This document shows positions 50,140-62,879 of a DNA stretch of 64,000 bases, piece by piece. The stretch comes from Protonemura montana (taxonomy: Eukaryota > Arthropoda > Insecta > Plecoptera > Nemouridae): assembly GCA_947568835.1 (NCBI GenBank), contig OX387604.1, forward strand, positions 25,511,076-25,575,075, in the 5' to 3' direction. How positions within the stretch are numbered: the stretch's first letter is position 1; each line of letters opens with the position of its first letter. The position numbers were made by a program, and so were the translations under genes. The notes under the pieces are model-generated. The model was not told where the DNA came from. It made no database searches and worked only from the letters and a program-made list of their open reading frames with translations.

Positions 50140-52660
50140 ATTGTTATCTATCGATATAAAACGGTCTTTTTAATTAGTTAATCACTATTTTACCGTTAAA
50201 AAAAAAGCTATTCTGCTGTTAAAATACCTAAAATATACCTAAAATATATTTTTGTAATAATTTTGTTGTAAGGGTTAGTAACAGTGCTAGTGCCAATGTA
50301 TATGTGTTGTACTTTAGCTTCAGACGTTATGTCTTAGACTGGTTAGAATAGCTTTCTTATTGGCTGTTGTGTGCGTAATAGACAAGTTTCATTGGATGGT
50401 TTGGGAGGGCTGATTTTATAAGTCTGCTGGGAAAAATCGATTCTTTGCCAATTAGCGCGATTTTATTTGCACAGTGGCACTCATGGTTCAAGTGATACCT
50501 ATATTTTTATTTCTAAGACAATACTACATTTGATTCACGTATGGGGCACATGAAACTTAACACGGGCGACCACCGAAATTATATTTCAATATTTCTTATC
50601 CCCCAACCCCCTCCAACCCTCTCAAACGCTTGCCGGGAAATTTTTTAACCGTTAGATACAGTTTCCATGGAGTCAAAATATTTTCCGATATTGCTTTGCA
50701 TTAGTGGTCGGTTTTTAGTAGTGTCCTAAATTCATTGTTGGCATTAAAATTAATTTTTTATACATTTTGGGCACTGGGCATCAATTTTCAATGAGTCGAC
50801 TCACAGATCCATTACACAAATTTGATTTGCTGGTATGTAAGCCTGAAAATATGAAAAAATTCAAATAATAATTTGAATGACATAATTTAAATGAGAGATT
50901 TTTGAAGGCTAACTTGTTGCACACTAGAAACAAATTTGTCTGCGTCAACTTTTCGACGCAAGTCTCTTAGTTCGTCTTGCGTCCTGTCTTTTTATTTCGT
51001 TGCATACCTTTAATTTAGCTATTCAAGAGAGTTATAGATTATGAACGTCATTAGCATTTTATTCTCCATTGTAACTATCATGATATTACGACTTCACCCA
51101 ACAAAGAAATGAACTTGGTCTACTTTTATTGCTCATGACATTACTTCGAAGATCAGCAATACTTTTATGAAACATTTTGGTACAAAGTGCATCTCCACTG
51201 TTAATCATAAATTCATTAATAGTGACCTTATTATTATTGTTAAATAAAGAGTTTTAAGTACTTTTTCAGATCAGCTTTTGACAAGAAGTAGACTGAACTG
51301 GATAGAATAAAGACAGTTGGCATTTAATATAACCTTGGGACGACGTTTTTTTTCTCTGAAATTGAGTCGATTTTATTTTATTAAACCAGGAAGTGATTTC
51401 TATAAATATCTTAAGCGACAAGCCGACATAAAATAAACTGTCAAGCAGTGCCCTAGGCAAAGTAAATATGATATACCTTTACTACACCTGTAAGTCATTC
51501 TTTTATGTCTTCTTTCGCGAGGATTCTTGTTCTACATATTTCTACAAATCTTTAAATACGTTTAAAAAAATGGAGACAACTCAAAGTGGGGATGATCTTA
51601 TGTGCCGAATGGTGACGGTACAAAATGTGATTTTCAAAAATTTGGAACATCCTATTATCCAGGATGCACCAGGTTTTATAATTTTAAACAAGAATTGCCT
51701 CAAGCGTTTGATCTTAATTCGACTTAACAACTTATGCAAAGCGAAGCACTAAGACGTTAGCTTTGTTGCAAGCCTTGGCTGCTGTAGTCTTGCGAAATAA
51801 TATGCAGGTGAATGCATTGTCATTTTCAAGATATTACTGACAAAAAATCCTCTGCTAAAATAATATCGAGTTGACTGTATTTTTTTAAATTAATTTTATT
51901 TTGAACGCTAATCTGTTTCTTTTTCCATGAGGCAAATGTCAAGTAGAGAAGAAAACGACGGAAGATTTGTTAAATGAGATGATCAATAAGAAATTTTGGA
52001 TTTTGTGATTGGGAAGTTTTAGCTCAAACAAATATGATACATTTTTTTAGAAAATGTTTAGTTATTTCGGTGAGACATACTTAATGCATCGAATATACTC
52101 GGGATATGCGAATTGCACGTCACTAATGTCGCAAAACTAATGTAATTAGGCTACTTATGTGGTTCATATGAGTTGCGTCAATACAAAACAATTCGACACT
52201 TTCGTCAGTGACTGGCATTTAAAATATTTCTTACTCAATGTGGGAAAATAATATCTTCGTGTCATTTTGGACATAAAACCACGGGTAAGTTTATCACTGG
52301 AGATTCAATGAAAATCAGAGAGTAATTCACCAGACGTAATTTTTTAGACTGGTCAAAATCCCACCCGTTTCCAATTCGTGTCTTAAAATAATCTGCTTTT
52401 ATTTTTTTAACAGGGTGTAGGGGGTAAAACTGGTACATATCAGAACTTGTGCAATTTTTTAATCTTACCCAAGAGAATCTTAAATATCTTTCCCGTTACT
52501 TCTCCAAGAGTTTTGTACAAAAATTCCACTAGATTACCTCCCATACCCTTCCCATTTTACTCAAAAAGTTTAAGAAAATAATGAAAATTATTCTCATCTC
52601 ATCTATTTTACCCAATTATAGTTTAAATATCATATCACTTACCAAACAGGCCAAAAACCT
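50140..52660. other. No gene recognised
   Basis: AT-rich sequence upstream of the long-isoform exon, presumably intron of that transcript. A 94-codon plus-strand frame at 51468-51752 resembles nothing I know and lacks splice or repeat context. Confidence 0.5.
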
Positions 52661-52668
52661 CCCTTTAC

Positions 52669-52702
52669 CAACATTGCCACTGTATTCTCGACTTCGCTTC
52701 AT
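52669..52702 (-). CDS. Possible upstream start exon of Tret1 long isoform
   Basis: An ATG at 52702 reads MKRSREYSGNV and meets a donor GTAAAG after 52669 in phase 1. It lies about 130 bp downstream of the TATA promoter at 52863. A phase-1 acceptor exists at 49491, so this exon could precede the long-isoform exon. The exon is short and the link is inferred from position and phase only. Confidence 0.35.
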
Positions 52703-52829
52703 AATTCTGAATAAATCCACAAATAACAGTAATTTAAAATCAGATAACACTCGAAGTTAGTTTTACTTCACTGCTAAGTTATGACTGACAGCAAGACGGA
52801 AAGTCGTCAATCAGAACCGACACACGAAC

Positions 52830-52863
52830 TGTCACCTTGCTCCCTGGAGGCTCGCCTTTTATA
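52830..52863 (-). promoter_or_regulatory. TATA promoter upstream of Tret1 long isoform
   Basis: On the minus strand TATAAAAG (from 52863) is followed 33 bp on by GACAGTTCG, close to the arthropod initiator, giving a start at about 52830. The sequence around it is less AT-rich than its surroundings. It most likely drives the long transporter transcript, about 3.3 kb upstream of exon 49097-49498. Confidence 0.5.
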
Positions 52864-54072
52864 TCGTAGTATCTAGTTTTTTGCACTATGCACATTATGC
52901 TGCTAACATACCTACCTACTGTTTCTAGAAATGAGAAGAGTGGGGGGAATATGCGGACACAGGAGAGGTAATTTTACAAGTGCTAGAACTTGGTGAATAA
53001 AAGCGGATACTTTTCATATTTATTTCTCTTTCGAATTTCAAAAACGTGTTGATTTGATGCTGAGTGTATTACCCTTTAATGTGCTGCTCGTAAAAGTGGT
53101 GATTGTAGACCTATGTTTTTACTAGCTGGAAAAATAACATGTTTGAAACAAGGAAATATGAAAAATAAGCAAAAACTGATATTTATTTTAGTGATCAATA
53201 AAATTACAATTGGTTTTGCACATTTTTCTTACCTTAACCATAAAAAACAGAGACACTGAATTAGTACTGGAGGCATTGGGTATAAATAATTCTTAAAATA
53301 TTTCATGTTAGATTGGGTGGTTTAATCATCCATAACTTCATGATATGTTAATAATACTTTTAGGAAAAGCCAGGTATCTCCTGAAATCAAAAGCTCATAG
53401 TGAGATATTATCAAAGTATTTAATAAAACCGTCATGTATTTAATGAGACAACGTCTTACTTCATTCCAATCTCATCTAAATGTTAAAACTGCAACTTCGA
53501 TCAATTCGTACACGTGTATTAATAAAGCTTTTCTTAGCAAGTTTACCACAAATTGCCGACTCAAGGAATAAGATGGTTTCAGGCATTCCTTACATCAAAG
53601 GTAGTTCCACGATACGTGCTTCGAGGTGAGAATGTAGAACACAACTCTTACCTCAAAGTAATGACTACATGAGGTGATATTTTCTTCCTCTCGCTTTATT
53701 CCTTTCTTGGGTAAGACCAGTATTATGCTTCATAAATTGGAGGGCCAAACTTTTTCGGCAGAAGCGTATAACGAGAAGTAAAGAATACAGACAGTACAAA
53801 TCCTAAATGCTTGGAGATCATATTTTTTATGTATTGAAAGAAATGGCACTGGGTCTACTCATAATCTTTGAAGTGCCCCAGAAATAAAAATAAGGTATCG
53901 CATCTAAAAAAAAAGGCACCACTATTTTGGTACAATATTTCGCTGTAAAGCACCTATACATGGACATGACCCATACAATGAACCCAATATCTAGCTCTTC
54001 ACGTTCTCTTTTATCCAGTTTTAGAACCATGGCATTTTGAAAACATGTGAGTCTTAAATGCAACAGTTATGC

Positions 54073-54455
54073 AACAGGAAGAAATTATTATTATTATTAT
54101 TATTTGTGGTGTTTAATGACGCACTGTTTTGACAACTGGCCCTGCGGGACTGGTCTAATGGCGTCGGTGAATGAGTGGATGATGATGAGGATGATGATGA
54201 ACCTAACCTAGCCTAGAAGGGAGGAGGGGAAACCTGGTGCCGGAACGTAGCCTACTTCTGTCGAAGACCAAGGGGACCACCGGCTTAACGTCCCTTCCGA
54301 AGGATGGTACAACGCAAACAGCAGGATTCCTCCACAAATCCATGCTGTCGAGAGGTTGATAAGCAAAGCGAGTGAAGTTGCTGTACTAACTTTCATCCCT
54401 CCAACCTCTCACCCGAACAGAACTGGTCATGTGTATGATGGTAACAGGAAGAAAT
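54073..54455 (-). mobile_element. 5S rRNA-derived SINE, copy 2, 5'-truncated
   Basis: The element spans 54086-54442 between perfect 13-bp target duplications AACAGGAAGAAAT (54073-54085 and 54443-54455). In sense orientation it begins inside the head (ACCATCATACACATGACCAG), so most of the 5S-like part is missing. The body is closely similar to copy 1, followed by the TCATCATCATC tract and an (AAT)n tail. The long target duplication and 5' truncation are as expected for LINE-driven insertion. Confidence 0.88.
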
Positions 54456-54884
54456 GCACTCTGCATTTGTTGAGTTAAGCTAATATGATTAAAGATAGTC
54501 TTGAAGATAATAATGAGATTAAAACTGCACTGTGGGAAGCGTTTCTTATTCTCCGAGTCGTTGCCTGACTGCAATATTTTGTCTAAAGTGCATTCGCTTG
54601 TCCTTGACGTCACTAGAGTTATGCAAAGGTAGACGTTTTCTACGCTATGCCGATCAAATGTTTAAAAGTCGATCAAATATCTTCATATTATTATTCACTA
54701 AACTAAACGATAGAAAGGCATTCGTTGAAAAGCTTTTCACTGCCCTTAATTTCTTATTAAATTACGAGCATTTTTCAAAGGAGTATTGAGAGGAATTTTT
54801 AAGTCAGGAAAAAGTCGATAAATGTTTTAGACAGGATTTGTTGGTTTTTCTTGTGATTCTATCAGGATGTGTTGAAATCAGTGA

Positions 54885-54968
54885 GTGATGGATGGAAAGC
54901 TAGACTGAAAAATAGAGCACCAGACCGGCAATTGGGAGGTCCTGGGTTTGTATCCCGGTTCGGTTTCA
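54885..54968 (+). repeat. tRNA-like relic (SINE head or tRNA pseudogene)
   Basis: TAGAGCACCAGACCGGCAAT followed by GGTCCTGGGTTTGTATCCCG resembles a tRNA D-arm end, anticodon arm and T-arm (box B-like GGTTTGTATCC). The 5' half and acceptor stem do not fold, so it is not a working tRNA. Confidence 0.5.
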
Positions 54969-54999
54969 CATTTTCCAAGTCAAGTGTCTCATTATGTTT

Positions 55000-57900
55000 G
55001 TAAATAAACTTCACGTCTTTTCTAATAATGCAACTTTAATGCATAATTTAATTCCGTTTGGTAAAACGTGCCTATAAAATAGACAAATATTATATTTTAA
55101 CTAAAACAATCAAATTCAAGAGGCAGATTTTGAAAATGCACTTCAAAAACATAAAAGTTCTCGCCGAAAAAAAATCCCCAATTACTCCTTCCCTTTTCCT
55201 TATCCCACGCGACTTGAAAATAAAAAAACAATTGTTATCAAAGCTCAATTGTATTGCACAGGCGTGTCCGGTGCAATGCATCTTTTTTTCAATTTATTAC
55301 AAATAATGCAAGATTAGATTAACTTAATCCAATCTCTTGTGATAAGATTGGCTACAATTCACTTGACTAATATCTTCGAGGAATTTGAGACAATCCTCCG
55401 AATAAAGTCAAGCTTTTTTATCATAATTCTGTAATCATAACTTTATACTTCTAATCAACTTTACTACGCTAACGATTGAAAAAGTAGAGTCATATGGTAC
55501 AACATCCAAAGTTTTATTGCCAATTTGTTTGCACGACCGTAATTATTCACGCGCGTGTTTATGTATTTGTCCCTTTTGTTCAAGTAATGCAGCTTTTTCT
55601 GTAAGGCACGTAATGTTCAAGTTTAGAAATCGACCTTATCAAGAAGTCAAGGATGGAGATCTCAGGAGAAATTTGCCAAACAATTGACGTATTTTGTGTC
55701 AAAAGTTAACAATGTTAAGTTACACTTGGGCTTGGAAAGAAAATCTGAGAAAATTATCAGATAATTTTCCGCGCCATGCTTTTATTTCTTTAGACATAAC
55801 ACGAAATTTCTTGAATGAAGAGTAAACCTCTTAATTATTGTTAAAAATAAACACAATTTTGTCGTTATTTTCTAGGTTAAGGCCAGGGGTGCGACTTTTC
55901 AACAATTTAAAACATTTTTAGCATCAAAAGGTTCAATTCTGGAATCATACAGTATTTTTACAGAAACAGTAAGAAAATAACAGTTGCTTTTATAAAAAGG
56001 TTTGACATTCAAAACCCAGGGTCAATATGTTTCACTCGTTTTAAATTGTTTTCAAACGGTTCAGTTCTCTTAGTAAGGAAGAAAAATCAAGCATAAACAC
56101 ATTTGTTCTAGTAGACATTTTATTTGCACAGTCACCGCCGCCCAGATTCTGGAATGTAAACTAAATCTAACCACTCCATCAGTAATTCCACCTCCAACAT
56201 TTCAGTACTCAGCCTTGAACCTGCACAGCCCTATTTGAAATCTGCGTTAGTATTTTGGGTATACATCTGCATTCAAGGTCATTAGAGAGATCCAGAAAAG
56301 CTGTCCAATTTGACTCTATAATTAATTGTTATTTTACGCAGAACATTGTCGTCAACGCAGGATGAGTTGCAATTTCAGGAAATAAGTCATCGATCAAATC
56401 ATAAAAGGTTTTATCTATTTGCTAATTTCCTCCCAATCATCGTGATATCATGACATTTAAACCCAGACAATGACAAACCATTGGCTGCCATTTCATCTAA
56501 TAAAGTAGCGGTAATAAAATCCACCTTCACTAACAGCTGATCAAACGTATGCTTCTAGTTTTATCAAGGGTTTTTGATAACTACCAGTAGGCAAACCTGA
56601 CGCAATTTTCTGCTGAATTGGATCACTCTGTAAATCTACACCAGACTTGCTGGATGTGATAACAAAAACACATAACACCTCGGCCGTAATCAAATAGTAA
56701 TTGCTCTTATCAGATGACGTTTTCTTGTTTGCTTAGGAGAGGTGTGTACTGGGACTTAACCAATAACCAGCTACGTAAAAAGACACATTGCACTCAAAAG
56801 TCAAAGTACATCAAGTATGTATAACTACTAGAAATTAAGAGTTTTTCCTTATGGTTGGGAAGATTTTAATGTTTCGATCAAGTTTAATTTCCTAAGAATT
56901 TCGAATATTTAATAGATTGTTACTTCAATGAGATTGTGGCACAATGTAGAATGTTTCTCAAATTAGAGCCCATGTACCGGCGCCAATATAACGTCTACAA
57001 ATCGATGAAAACCTAGACTTAACGGTAAAAGTAATTTTAAAAAGGCAGAAATTGAATTTATTTCTTGAACTCGATGCAAGGCAATCAAGGCTTCACAAAA
57101 TCTCCGCCCTGTTCGTCGCTTGCTCCTTCCAGCCAGCAAATTGCTAACTGTCGTTAAATTGCTGAACGCATTTGCTAAAAAAAAATTATGAAAGTTGGTA
57201 ATAATGCGTTTAAACCGGTTACCATGTTACACTCTCAGCGGTACCTGCATGAGGCGGCAAATCCACTTCAGGTATCGAACTTATATTATTAGATCAGTAT
57301 TCAGGGCCGTTGTAACTTTACCAAGAAGTAAAAATGAAGATAAACTGAAATTGACCAATTTTGGAAGTTGCATTAATTATTTTTTTTATATTCAATTATT
57401 CCACGTAAGAGATCGTCTTTCGATAGGACTACATGCCTGGCAATAGATTAAAGTTTAACATGAAAATCCAGTTCGAAAGACAAGTCCTATGGCATATTGA
57501 AGTGGTGTAAAAGAATGAACGCTATCTTGCCACTATGAAACAGTGTCCACCAAGGACACGTGTACTTGACAATCAATTACACCACAAAACATATATTTAA
57601 AAAAAAAATTACATAAACAGTTAAAGCTATGCATATCTCAAAAAAAGCATCGATTCAATTTCAGCTTGTAAAAGTGTCCTATATTCGGGTACCAACATCA
57701 AAACTGGTGCAATTTGAAGTGAATTTACTTATAATTTCTTCTATATTTGTCTTGGTTTTATGGTTTTAAGTTCGAGTTAATAGTTGGTAATTATATCTAC
57801 ACAGCTAAGGTGTGTCCGTATAAAAGTGTGGTAGCAGCTGACGCAACAAGTTAGGCTAACCAAGAAATCCTTGTTTCAAAATGGAAGGTGTGGTTCGATC

Positions 57901-59330
57901 TCGACTCTGATTGGTTGTTGAAGAATCAGGCCCCTCTACGTCATCGTGATATGTACTTAATACTTAATAACAACAAGCATTCATTATTTCTCATTGCTGT
58001 ACGTATATCAACAAAGAATTGCGCAAAAGTCAATTCGTGTATGTTGATAGATATTGATCAATTACTATCAATCAATCTGATTGTCTTGGATCTCGTTGAA
58101 AATTTCATCTGATAAACTTCTTTTCGATCAATGGGACAAGTCAATGTGACATTTGACGTCTATATGATCTTAAATATTCGATTGACTACAAGCAAAAGTA
58201 TGCGTTTCCTGTTATGAAGGAAAGTTTGAATATTTCAGCAGTTAATCATTTTTGGTTAAACTCTTAAGTAATTTCCGTTTTATTTTTAAGCGTATGACGT
58301 TCCTCTTGAGGTACTTTTGTCCTTCCGTGGGTAAAAATCTGGGCATTTCGCATAAAATGAATCTAACAATCTTTTCATTAACTTATTCCTTCGCTAACTA
58401 TCTTGAGGATTCCTCTTACAAGCTTGCACTGTAGCCTTCACTTTTATTATAATTCAGGGCAATGATTCATAATAATTCCCTATTCGATCAACCGTTTTTT
58501 TTTTATTTTTTTATTTTAGACGTACCATTTTACTCTAACTGCGAATTTTTATTATTTCCTTTCAAATACCATCACATACCGGAGAACTGCATAAACATAA
58601 AATAATAAAATAATAACCATCGTGAATTGTAATAACTTGAAAAAAATGCAATTAATGACACACACAGATTCATTAACAAAATGCGCTTTAATTGTCGTCT
58701 AGCCAAAACAATTGACACTTGTGACTACTTGATGCTTGAGAATTGAATAACGAAGACGAAGTTGATTAACCTTCATTTTTTGGAAGTGAAATATGTGTGC
58801 TTAATTTGAAGGTCAATTCGATGAGTTCCATTAAAATCTTTTGTGTGCTATCGATAGGTTTGATCGTCAATAGCTGCGTAATAGAGACACCGACACTCGC
58901 GAAATTTAATTTTAACGCGTATATATGTCAGTTAAGTTTTGGTAGTTGACTTTATAAACTCAATGGTTACGCTTTAATTGGCTAACAAATGGTATCTAAT
59001 TGCGAATATACGAGCTTCTCTTCTGATCGATGAATAGAAGCAAATTATAAATATGCTATGGTACTTAATACCACTGGCATATGACACCAGAATTGCACAT
59101 TGCTTTTGAACTGCGAATTACGCCCTGATAAAATAAGATAATTATCAACTCCAACACCAATCTCGATTTAAAGCCATTGAATTTGAATTGAGTTTGAATT
59201 GACATTCCACAAAACAATATTGTTCAATGAGCATGAAATCATTGCAATGCAAACGGCATCAAGACAAAATCAGTGATCTTTTCCAATATGTTCAAAAATC
59301 GCAACTAACCCAAATATTAAAAAAAAAATT
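55000..59330. other. No gene recognised
   Basis: About 4.3 kb of AT-rich DNA. All open frames are short, without recognisable domains or paired splice sites. No tandem array or known element was recognised. Confidence 0.5.
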
Positions 59331-59337
59331 ACATACC

Positions 59338-59373
59338 TTTATTGTTTTCAGCACCTAATTTGATGTCAACTGT
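59338..59373 (-). CDS. Possible short first coding exon, minus strand
   Basis: ATG at 59373 reads MTVDIKLGAENNK and meets a strong donor, G/GTATGT, after 59338 in phase 1. It could be a far-upstream start exon of the transporter gene, as phase 1 matches the acceptor at 49491, or of an unseen gene. A short upstream ATG (MNHHDS) ends before it matters. Evidence is limited to ATG, donor and phase. Confidence 0.2.
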
Positions 59374-60116
59374 CATGATGATTCATATTTGCTTGAGTGA
59401 ATTTCACATCCATCCATACATTGATTGAAAATTGAACTGCTATATTGTTCCCATCATGCTTATATTTTAGTATGAATACACTAAATATCCTCACTGCAAC
59501 TAATGACTTCTCTCTTATTATCGACACTTTTCGTACAAGGACCTTTCAAGTTATCTTAGAAGCCATTTCGTATAAGACGCGCTTGCCGAGACTTAACCTG
59601 AGGCGTCGTTTCTGTCCCATGAGACATTTGATAAACATTAGTTGATGCTCACTGACTCATCATTCGGAGGTATCCAATCAAGCAATTTGGCGTATTTCAA
59701 AATCCCACTATTAGCTTGACGTATCGGTAATAAATAATTTGAAAATAACCGTTATTTCAAATATCTGACCAAAGTGAAATCTAGCGAGTGACTTACTAAG
59801 CTCCAAGCGTGATAATGAATATAACAATTGATCGCATTTGCATGTAGGTACACTTGGCTGGGTACACAAAACGTCATCTTGCTCTAAATTTTCGATATAA
59901 TTTTGTTGGTGAGAACACAATCAGCACATTGCACAAGTGCATTGCAGACAAGTTAAGACTCGGTGAAGCGCAATGAGGCACCCTTCTCGATCGAGGTGTC
60001 TATACCTTACACTTTTCTTAGCTGCCTTTACTCAACTTTTTCTGAAAACGGACGATTTCAGCAGGTTTTGTCGGTGATTGCGAACCTCTATGAAATAAGG
60101 TTGTGCTTTTTTGTTG

Positions 60117-60180
60117 GAGCTTGCAGCTTGCAGCTTGCAACTTGCAGCTTGCAGCTTGCAGCTTGCAGCTTGCAGCTTGG
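60117..60180. repeat. 7-bp tandem repeat, about eight to nine units
   Basis: The unit GCTTGCA is repeated, with one CTTGCAA variant, directly before AGCTTGGGAAAAGCC. Confidence 0.92.
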
Positions 60181-60237
60181 GAAAAGCCTGGGGAAAGCCT
60201 TGGCCTAACGAAAATTTTGGTACTAAGACTCTTTTCA

Positions 60238-60298
60238 CAAGGGGCAGCATCTTACAAGGGCCAGCATCTTACAAGGGTCAGCATCTTACAAAGGGCAG
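60238..60298. repeat. 17-18-bp tandem repeat, three units
   Basis: GGGCAGCATCTTACAAG and two slightly altered copies, about 60 bp downstream of the GCTTGCA array. Confidence 0.85.
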
Positions 60299-60539
60299 GG
60301 TATGTAATATATTTTTTTATTTATTTTTTATTCCATGATTGATCATCTTACATGACATATTGACAACATCTGATCTGAAATCTTCTTTTGATTATCGAGT
60401 AAGAATAATAACGAATTCATTTTAATAAATTCGATGCTTTCTGGCACGTAAGACATTAGTAGGAGCTTTCGCTAGCAATTCGAACAGGAAATCTTGACAT
60501 GAGAATTGAAGTTGTTATTGCGACCGATTTTCGCAACTG

Positions 60540-60650
60540 GCAGCAGCAGCCGCTACCGACTTAGCACCCGTAACGATCAGTAGCGCGATCTAGCGGTCTG
60601 ATGTGTTAACCAACTGAATCATTTCAACTCTCACCAGCTGTTATAATGAT
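60540..60650 (-). repeat. tRNA-like fragment
   Basis: On the minus strand TTCAGTTGGTTAACACATCA resembles a tRNA D-arm with box A, followed by an anticodon-arm-like stretch. No box B was found. It is probably a decayed SINE head. Confidence 0.3.
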
Positions 60651-61229
60651 TATAGTCTTGCTACGCTCATAATGAAACCAATTCAATGGAAAACCGCATC
60701 CATGAACGTTTTTATCCTGATTTTCATCTAGATGAAATATTTCCTACTGATGGAAATCTTCGTTTATCATCATTTTTGTGATGCTCTAACATTGTAGTTT
60801 GAATGTGGGTCATTCCACGTAAAACTAGCACACATCGGTTTTTTGAACCTTTACATCTCCTATCCTTTTCAAAATCGCAGTGTCTGCTACCTAAATCACC
60901 AGTCACAGAAAACGATTTTTTTGCAAATAATATATATGACCCTATATGACCTTTCAAAGCTGCGCGTTCAGAATTATCACCGATATCTAAAAAAACTATT
61001 AGAGCAATTTTTAACGTTGCAAATAGGTTGACAACATTTTAAAAATGTAGGAAAACTTTAGAAAGTTCTTAGATACTTTATTTACATATCTGTTTTTCGA
61101 AACGACTGTAGGAAAAATCTGTGTACCCATAAACCTTTACATTAAAAAAAAACCGTTTCTAATGGATGTATATATTGACTAAAGCAAAATATGATTTTTG
61201 ATGTTACATAAGTTACTAAAAAACAAAAT

Positions 61230-61900
61230 CCACCATTTTCCCAAGTGTCAAAGTGCACGGTTTTTGCATTTAATTGGCGCTTATGACTCGGCTCTATATT
61301 CTAATAGCGGTCTACGACTTTCATGAAAGATGCTTCTTGAATGTAAATTATGTATCTTAGCTGACTTAGGTGCAAAAGTATATATTTGACATTCTGCAAG
61401 TTTTTAAGAAATAGAGTAATCGTCAATTCGTTAAAAAGGCGCCGTTTTTGCGGACAATTGAAACTATGTACTGAAATTTTCAGAAAGAATTGTTCTTGTA
61501 TTTTTCTTTGCTGGTGCAAAATAGTATATCCTTGGTACTTTTCAGATTTTTGAGAAAAATGCATGGTTTTTACGCACAATTGACTCTTTACATGCGTAAT
61601 AACTTTGCTATTTATTCTAATTGTGAGCTTAAACGATAGGACTACTTTTTCGTTTATGTTTCGTAGCTGGTACAAAGTTTTTTTTTTTTTTTTTTTTTTT
61701 TTTTACATTTCTTACAAAAACAAAATCAGTTTTTGTCATCACGTGTTTAACTTTTAATTTGTGCTCATACGACACATCCTATACATGTTCATAACCAAGC
61801 TCTGTATTCAAATAATGATCTGAAACTTCAGGGAAGAGTTTTTCTTGTATGTTTCGTGGCTGGTGCGAAATATGGAAAAAAATAGTCTGTCGCTATAGGC
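61230..61900. repeat. Diverged tandem repeat region, units of about 120-200 bp
   Basis: A recurring pattern (GGTTTTTGCATTTAATTG or a variant, then CTTGTATGTTTCGTGGCTGG or a variant, then TGGTGCAAAATA-like sequence) appears about four times with strong divergence. A run of about 25 T lies at 61677-61704. It looks like an old satellite-like array. Confidence 0.45.
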
Positions 61901-62754
61901 TACAAAAACAACACCTCTATTGTAAAGGGTGGCATTTTTCCATGTGTTTAGTATACAGGATTTGTTGAAGCAAATCCAGAGTTTCTACAAAAAAATGTAG
62001 CTTTTTCAATTGGTTCATTGTTTTAAATCAACCAAAATAAATTCCCTGGCAAATATCCGTTGGCATCAACCATAAAGTTTCAGCACAAATTTCTGGTCAA
62101 TCAAATGTAAATTTTAAAATATTATTATTTCATACGAAGCCACATGACAAAACAACCTGAAAACTTTCCTGCTGGAAGCTGGTCGATTGTTTCACCGTCA
62201 ATTTACCCAGTGATGCGTAAAACCGTGTGGTTTTTTTGTTCGTGGATGATATGCCTTGTGTTCGTTTTTATTTGACGTGTCAAACTGCTGCTTCTCCCGC
62301 CAAAGCGCAAAAGCATGTTCCACAGTCATGAATTGATTTGAACTTTTTACTGCTATCTTTTCTCTTCGATAAATCCATGTTAGAGTCATATAGTGCCATT
62401 GTTACACAGAGTGTGTTTTATCATTTTATAATCTATCAGTTTTATGAAGCATTTCATTATTTTGATTGTTATTTCAATGATTTTAACTGTGAAAATACTA
62501 AAAATTAAGTAGTTAATTCATTCATTTACTAAGATCAAGTAGACATGAGTCTAAAAACAATCATTAAACATTAATTCAATTAAAGAAAAGAAACGTCTCT
62601 CTTGATCACATTGCGTTTGTGACTTTCTGTTCTGTGACTCAAGACATCTTGATTAATTTGTAGAGATTCAGATCGCTACTAAGCAAATCAAACATTTTAT
62701 TCTTTCGGGCTTATATGGATAACCGCCAGCACCCGATTATAATCCGATAAATCC

Positions 62755-62860
62755 TTGATATGTATCGTTGGCACAGTTAAGTACTCAATTACCAGCGCAA
62801 GGATCGAACTCAGCGCCTTAGCTTCACGACTGAAGTACGGCCAACGCCAGCTAACGCAAT
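62755..62860 (-). repeat. tRNA-like relic
   Basis: On the minus strand GCGTTAGCTGGCGTTGGCCG, then GCGCTGAGTTCGATCCTTGC, resemble box A and box B of a tRNA about 45 bp apart. The arms do not form a full cloverleaf. A SINE head is the likely origin. Confidence 0.4.
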
Positions 62861-62879
62861 TACCTCAAGTTGGATCTCA

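Noticed and set aside
54885..54968. Functional tRNA gene
   Set aside because: Box B-like and anticodon-arm text are present but the acceptor stem and D-arm do not form.
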